The notes under the pieces are model-generated. The model was not told where the DNA came from. It was given only the letters and a program-made list of their open reading frames with translations, and did not search any database. From NCBI RefSeq assembly GCF_000378085.1, contig NZ_KB899213.1, positions 248,001 to 312,000 of the forward strand: 64,000 nt of DNA, in the 5' to 3' direction. Shown here piece by piece: positions 60,493 to 64,000 of this stretch (position 1 is its first letter; every line of letters begins with the position of its first letter). This DNA is from Hoylesella loescheii DSM 19665 = JCM 12249 = ATCC 15930. GTDB lineage: Bacteria > Bacteroidota > Bacteroidia > Bacteroidales > Bacteroidaceae. Position numbers and translations under genes: made by a program.

Positions 60493-61413
60493 CTATTGTC
60501 TTTTGCTTTGGTCGAAAAGGCGTTGTTTCTCTTCGCGCGTAAGACTGTCGTAGCCACTCTTGCGTATCTTGTCCAGTATGCGGTCTACTTCGTCTTGTTC
60601 GGCCTTCTTGCGTGTGTTATAGTCCCAATCGCTTTCCGTTCGTGTTTCTTCACGCGGACTTTCGGGTGTGGACTGGCTATGTCGTTCGTAGAAATCTTTC
60701 ATCTTCTCGAAGGCATTAGGACCTCTTCGTTGCGAGAAATCGTGCGAAGGATGGCGCTGCCAATAGCGTATCATGAAGAAACCGAATATCATTCCGCCCA
60801 AGTGAGCTAAGTGCGCCACGTTGCCACCTGTGCCCGCCATGGCCTGGAACAGCTCTAATGCGGCATAGCCCATAACAAACCACTTGGCCTTGATGGGTAT
60901 TGGGATGGGGAAAATAAAGATCTTGTTTTCGGGGAATATCATTCCGAAGGCCAAGAGGATGGCGTAGATGGCGCCAGAAGCACCCACGGTGGTGAGCGCG
61001 TTAAGCTGGTCGGCTATTTTACCCATCACCACGAAGGCCTCGCCCACACCTAACGGGGCTTGCTCGTTAAGTTGCAGGTAAATCTCCACAAACTGCGCCA
61101 ACTCTTGCATGATGCCTGCACCGATGCCACAAGCTATATAATAAAAGAGAAATTTACGTGGACCCCACACGCCTTCTACCACAACGCCGAACATCCACAA
61201 AGCAAACATGTTGAAGAATAAGTGCGTAAACCCACCATGCATGAACATGTAGGTTACAAGTTGGTAAACGCGGAAGTCGGACGCCCTAAAAAAGTGGAGT
61301 CCAAATATGTTGTTGAGATCTATGCCAGAACCGCTTTGCAGCACCAATGTAGCCAAGAACACGAGTACATTGATGATTAGCAGATTTTTCGTAATTGTTG
61401 GTATGTTGCCCAT
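60493..61413 (-). CDS. Rhomboid-family intramembrane serine protease
   Basis: 306 residues, six-helix core. The catalytic dyad is S146 in GASGAIYA and H204 in AHLGGM; HGGFTHLFFNMFALWMFG is the usual loop-1/helix-2 region. Residues ~215-306 are a charged cytoplasmic tail ending VDRILDKIRKSGYDSLTREEKQRLFDQSKR, a segment found at the end of many Bacteroidota rhomboids. It cleaves membrane proteins within or near the bilayer. It is co-transcribed with the downstream membrane protein (11-base gap); a TACTTTTG box is at 61457-61450. Confidence 0.95.
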   Translation of the reverse strand: MGNIPTITKNLLIINVLVFLATLVLQSGSGIDLNNIFGLHFFRASDFRVYQLVTYMFMHGGFTHLFFNMFALWMFGVVVEGVWGPRKFLFYYIACGIGAGIMQELAQFVEIYLQLNEQAPLGVGEAFVVMGKIADQLNALTTVGASGAIYAILLAFGMIFPENKIFIFPIPIPIKAKWFVMGYAALELFQAMAGTGGNVAHLAHLGGMIFGFFMIRYWQRHPSHDFSQRRGPNAFEKMKDFYERHSQSTPESPREETRTESDWDYNTRKKAEQDEVDRILDKIRKSGYDSLTREEKQRLFDQSKRQ

Positions 61414-61539
61414 TAACTATGTGGTTTGTTTGAAATGTTATAACATGGGCAAAAGTACTAAAAATATCTGTCAATGCGCATAAAAAGCCCTATGGAACGA
61501 CAATTTTTCAAAAAAAACTTCACTTTTTTTTCTTTTTTG

Positions 61540-61570
61540 TTTGATTTTCGAAACGAAACGTCTATATTTG
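61540..61570 (+). promoter_or_regulatory. Promoter of the HU gene
   Basis: TTTG (61540-61543), a 19-base spacer and TATATTTG (61563-61570): full consensus. The leader is about 50 bases. Confidence 0.9.
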
Positions 61571-61626
61571 CCCTCAATTCAGCATAGCACATACACATTT
61601 ATCACTTATTTATAATTCAAAGTTAT

Positions 61627-61899
61627 ATGAACAAAACAGATTTGATTGACAAAATCGCAGCAGGCTCAGGCTTGAGCAAGGCTGACTCAAAGAAGGCGTT
61701 AGACGCAACAGTTGCAGCAATTAAGGGTGCTCTTGTAAAGGGCGATAAAGTTCAGTTGGTGGGCTTCGGCACATTCAGCGTTAACGAACGTCCTGCTCAC
61801 GTAGGTGTTAACCCCGCAACGAAACAAAAAATCACTATCGCCGCCAAGAAGGTTGCCAAGTTCAAGGCAGGCGCTGAACTGACGGAATCTATTCAGTAA
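61627..61899 (+). CDS. hup: DNA-binding protein HU
   Basis: 90 residues, standard HU length. MNKTDLIDKIAAGSGLSKADSKKALDA (helices), GDKVQLVGFGTFSVNERPAHVGVNPATKQKI (strand arm with the conserved NP at the tip) and a final KFKAGAEL. A nucleoid protein that bends DNA. It is monocistronic with its own promoter and terminator. Confidence 0.97.
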   Translation: MNKTDLIDKIAAGSGLSKADSKKALDATVAAIKGALVKGDKVQLVGFGTFSVNERPAHVGVNPATKQKITIAAKKVAKFKAGAELTESIQ

Positions 61900-61930
61900 T
61901 CACTTCTACCAAAGAAGAGAAAAATAAAGA

Positions 61931-61966
61931 ACGCTACCCCCGCGATACGTGAGGGTGGCGTTTTTT
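61931..61966 (+). terminator. Terminator of the HU gene
   Basis: ACGCTACCC (61931-61939) pairs with GGGTGGCGT (61953-61961, one G-T pair), then six Ts. Confidence 0.9.
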
Positions 61967-62050
61967 GTGTTTTATCGGGATGCATCCCTTACCGTTTTGT
62001 CGGGCAGTTTGTTGTCGCAAGGTTGGCGCCTTACCGCCTAACAAAAGAGT

Positions 62051-62081
62051 GCCCCGAAAGTAATGTTCTAACTTTCGGGGC
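62051..62081. terminator. Perfect hairpin downstream of HU, purpose unclear
   Basis: GCCCCGAAAGT (62051-62061) pairs with ACTTTCGGGGC (62071-62081), loop AATGTTCTA. The following TAATTAAA is AT-rich but not a T-run. There is no annotated gene directly upstream, so it may close a small unrecognised transcript or act as leader structure for the small ORF at 62109. Confidence 0.6.
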
Positions 62082-62108
62082 TAATTAAACAATAGAGAGA
62101 GATAGCTG

Positions 62109-62237
62109 ATGAACAAGCCAGCACGTGGGGCGTTCATCGTAAAAAGTGCGATTAACGAGCGCAAGCCCATGCAGAGAGCCATCAGGCCTTATTCCAACGT
62201 GGATGCCGCATTGACGCACATCAACAACCACAACTAG
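62109..62237 (+). CDS. Possible 42-residue small protein
   Basis: ATG at 62109 and TAG at 62235, preceded by the purine run AGAGAGAGATAG. The product has codon usage like the neighbouring genes, is basic near the start (MNKPARGAFIVKSAINERKP) and ends DAALTHINNHN. It follows a strong hairpin. I do not recognise it; a degraded gene fragment is equally possible. Confidence 0.3.
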   Translation: MNKPARGAFIVKSAINERKPMQRAIRPYSNVDAALTHINNHN

Positions 62238-62753
62238 GCCACCATGCCTAAGTAGTACGCCATGCCTGCAATTCCTCACTGTCAGTTAATGCTGGGGTTA
62301 GCAGCGCTCGTTTTCACAATATCGTTTCTGGTTTGTGGGCATCGCGTAAGCAAACTTGACATCGCCCTTTTTATCACCCAAAACCGATTTCTTTTTACGA
62401 TGCTAATATACGAATTTAATTCTTTCGTTCCAAACATTTTGATGCAAAAATATCTAATATAGAAGAATTTAGATAGTTTAAGAACAATAAATGCGGCATT
62501 ATGAACAGTGAAAGAGGTCTACTAGTGAAGAGATTACAAGCGCATTTTGCCTGTTGATAAGCGAAAGAGCGGACATGTGAATGCGTGAATAAGTAAACAA
62601 GCAGACAGGCAAACAAACTGCCTAATGAGTAAACAAGTGGGCGGATTAGCTAGTTGAAGAGTTGGCAAATCAACTACCTGACGAGTGCCTAGCGAGCCAT
62701 TAGCTCTATCTCACTTTTTAGCACTAAACTAACTGCGCTTCAAAAATATCCAT
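62238..62753. other. Gene-free spacer before the LacI gene
   Basis: AT-rich, with degenerate AAGTAAACAAGCAGAC/GAGTAAACAAGTGGGC repeat units at 62570-62700. No gene or RNA is supported. Confidence 0.5.
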
Positions 62754-62761
62754 TACCTTTG
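62754..62761 (+). promoter_or_regulatory. -7 box for the LacI-type regulator
   Basis: TACCTTTG; no good TTTG at the right distance. The leader is about 70 bases. Confidence 0.6.
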
Positions 62762-62837
62762 CATAAGCAGGCGAGAGCGTTCGCCCTGTCCATTATAACC
62801 AGCTACGTAATAACACTACCACATAGAAATATCAGGA

Positions 62838-63860
62838 ATGACGTCGCCCAAAACCACTATTAAAGACATTGCCAAGGCCTTAGGGCTATCTGTTGCCACC
62901 GTTTCGCGTTCGCTTAACAGCAGTCATGAGGTAAGCGAAGAAACGCGCATGCGTGTATTGAGCAAGGCTCGCGAATTGAGTTACAAGCCAAACATCCATG
63001 CGCGGAACTTGTTGAAACGCCGAAACAACATGGTTGGCGTGGTGGTTCCAGAGTTCACCACATTCTTTTTTCCCGAGATTATCATTGGTATTCAGGAAGT
63101 ATTGAATGCCGAAGGCTATCAGGTGTTGATTTGCCAGTCAAGCGAATCGGCTACACTCGAACGACGTAACATTGAGATGCTAGAATCCAGTATGGTGGAA
63201 GGGCTCATCGTTTCAGTAACCAAAGATGCTCAAAACACCGCTCTCTATCATCGTATCATTGGCGAAGGGACCCCTGTTGTGTTTGTCAACCGCGTGCTTC
63301 CCGAGCTTCACGCCACACAAGTGGTTATTGACGACCGCAAATGGGCATTTAAAGTTGTGGATCATTTGGTGCGTTGTGGTTACCGCAACATCGCTCACCT
63401 AGCGGGCAACGAACATCTTTCCATAACCAAAGAGCGTTTGCAAGGTTATCTCGATGCTCTCTCACTGCACGGCATTCCCATCAAAGACAAATACATCATG
63501 CACGTTGGCGTGCAGCAAGATCGCGCCAAAGTGGGCATAGACTATCTGCTTAGCCTTAAAGAACGCCCAGATGCCATCTTCACCGTTAACGACCCTATTG
63601 CCGTGGGATGTATGCTCGAATTGCGCAAACGAGGCCTACGCGTTCCGCAAGATGTGGCTGTAGCAGGTTTTTCCGAGTCGCCCATTGGCCGTATTATGGA
63701 GCTTACCAGCGTATCGCAACCCACCTTCGAGATGGGTAGAGTGGCAGCACAACGTCTGCTCAGGCAGATGGCAGACGCCACAACACCCATCGAAACCATT
63801 GTTCTAGATGGGAAACTAAATGTTAGGGGCTCTACTTTACCTGCTAGAAAGATGGAATAA
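62838..63860 (+). CDS. LacI-family transcriptional regulator
   Basis: 340 residues. The N-terminal HTH and hinge are TTIKDIAKALGLSVATVSRSLNSSHEVSEETRMRVLSKARELSYKPN (residues 5-51). The periplasmic-binding-like effector domain follows (VGVVVPEFTTFFFPEIIIGIQEVLNAEGYQVLICQS; INDPIAVGCMLELRKRGLRVPQDVAVAGF). It probably senses a sugar and controls a carbohydrate-use locus to the right of the window or elsewhere; no target gene lies within its 140 downstream bases, which contain nothing else recognisable. Confidence 0.95.
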   Translation: MTSPKTTIKDIAKALGLSVATVSRSLNSSHEVSEETRMRVLSKARELSYKPNIHARNLLKRRNNMVGVVVPEFTTFFFPEIIIGIQEVLNAEGYQVLICQSSESATLERRNIEMLESSMVEGLIVSVTKDAQNTALYHRIIGEGTPVVFVNRVLPELHATQVVIDDRKWAFKVVDHLVRCGYRNIAHLAGNEHLSITKERLQGYLDALSLHGIPIKDKYIMHVGVQQDRAKVGIDYLLSLKERPDAIFTVNDPIAVGCMLELRKRGLRVPQDVAVAGFSESPIGRIMELTSVSQPTFEMGRVAAQRLLRQMADATTPIETIVLDGKLNVRGSTLPARKME

Positions 63861-64000
63861 AGGGGTTCGGACATCGCTGCCTTATCCCCACTCGCAGAAC
63901 TAGCTTTCCTGCACAGCGCGCAATTTACAAAAGCAAACGACAATAACACACAAAACGCCTAACCGCTAATTGGCTAATTGGGCAAGGCTTGCTAGATATG

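Overview
The window reads as chromosome of a Bacteroidota species, most likely Prevotellaceae (inference). The support is a SusC/SusD pair with an ECF-sigma/FecR regulator, a SecD-SecF fusion, repeated -7 boxes of the form TAnnTTTG with TTTG 19-20 bases upstream, near absence of Shine-Dalgarno sites, and intergenic low-complexity repeats of a kind I associate with Prevotella. No rRNA, CRISPR array, intact transposase or prophage is visible.

Layout. 1-4.7 kb: 3' end of an outer-membrane beta-barrel gene, then rplM-rpsI and rpsB-tsf with long structured leaders. 5-13.6 kb: nitroreductase, an orphan FecE-type ATPase, an O-methyltransferase, aroQ, xerD, a glutaminyl-cyclase-like M28 enzyme, a C26-M19 peptidase fusion and an Lrp/AsnC regulator. 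13.9-17.6 kb: three FKBP-type peptidyl-prolyl isomerases and a zinc-less sirtuin. 18-20 kb: a small lipoprotein and an AbiE toxin-antitoxin pair. 21-26.5 kb: a 1643-residue DUF4132-like protein with a small partner.

27.5-46 kb: a glycan-use locus. ECF sigma and FecR are followed (after an opposite-strand HigBA pair) by SusC with an STN signalling domain, SusD, an endonuclease/exonuclease/phosphatase-fold lipoprotein, and a very large GH89-GH3 fusion. A GH36 alpha-galactosidase and tRNA-Gln lie just beyond. The likely substrate is a host-type glycan carrying alpha-GlcNAc and possibly alpha-galactose (inference). 46-53.4 kb: a TolC/RND/membrane-fusion efflux operon with a divergent AraC regulator. 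53.7-64 kb: a CPBP protease, SecDF, a second endonuclease/exonuclease/phosphatase protein, rhomboid, HU and a LacI regulator.

The most unusual content is intergenic. (a) Seven arrays of 22-bp tandem units, in two sequence families (TGGAACA/TGTTCCA at five loci, CTACAA/TTGTAG at two), share one architecture: a 17-bp palindrome plus a 5-bp linker. (b) Short elements end in an inverted GAGTTCGGGATAAG motif. (c) A ~480-bp composite of (a) and (b) is present twice in opposite orientation, flanking 22 kb that includes the glycan locus. (d) Modular low-complexity tracts of GGAGTTAAG and TTTTCACC units follow many stop codons. I recognise no described system for (a) or (b).
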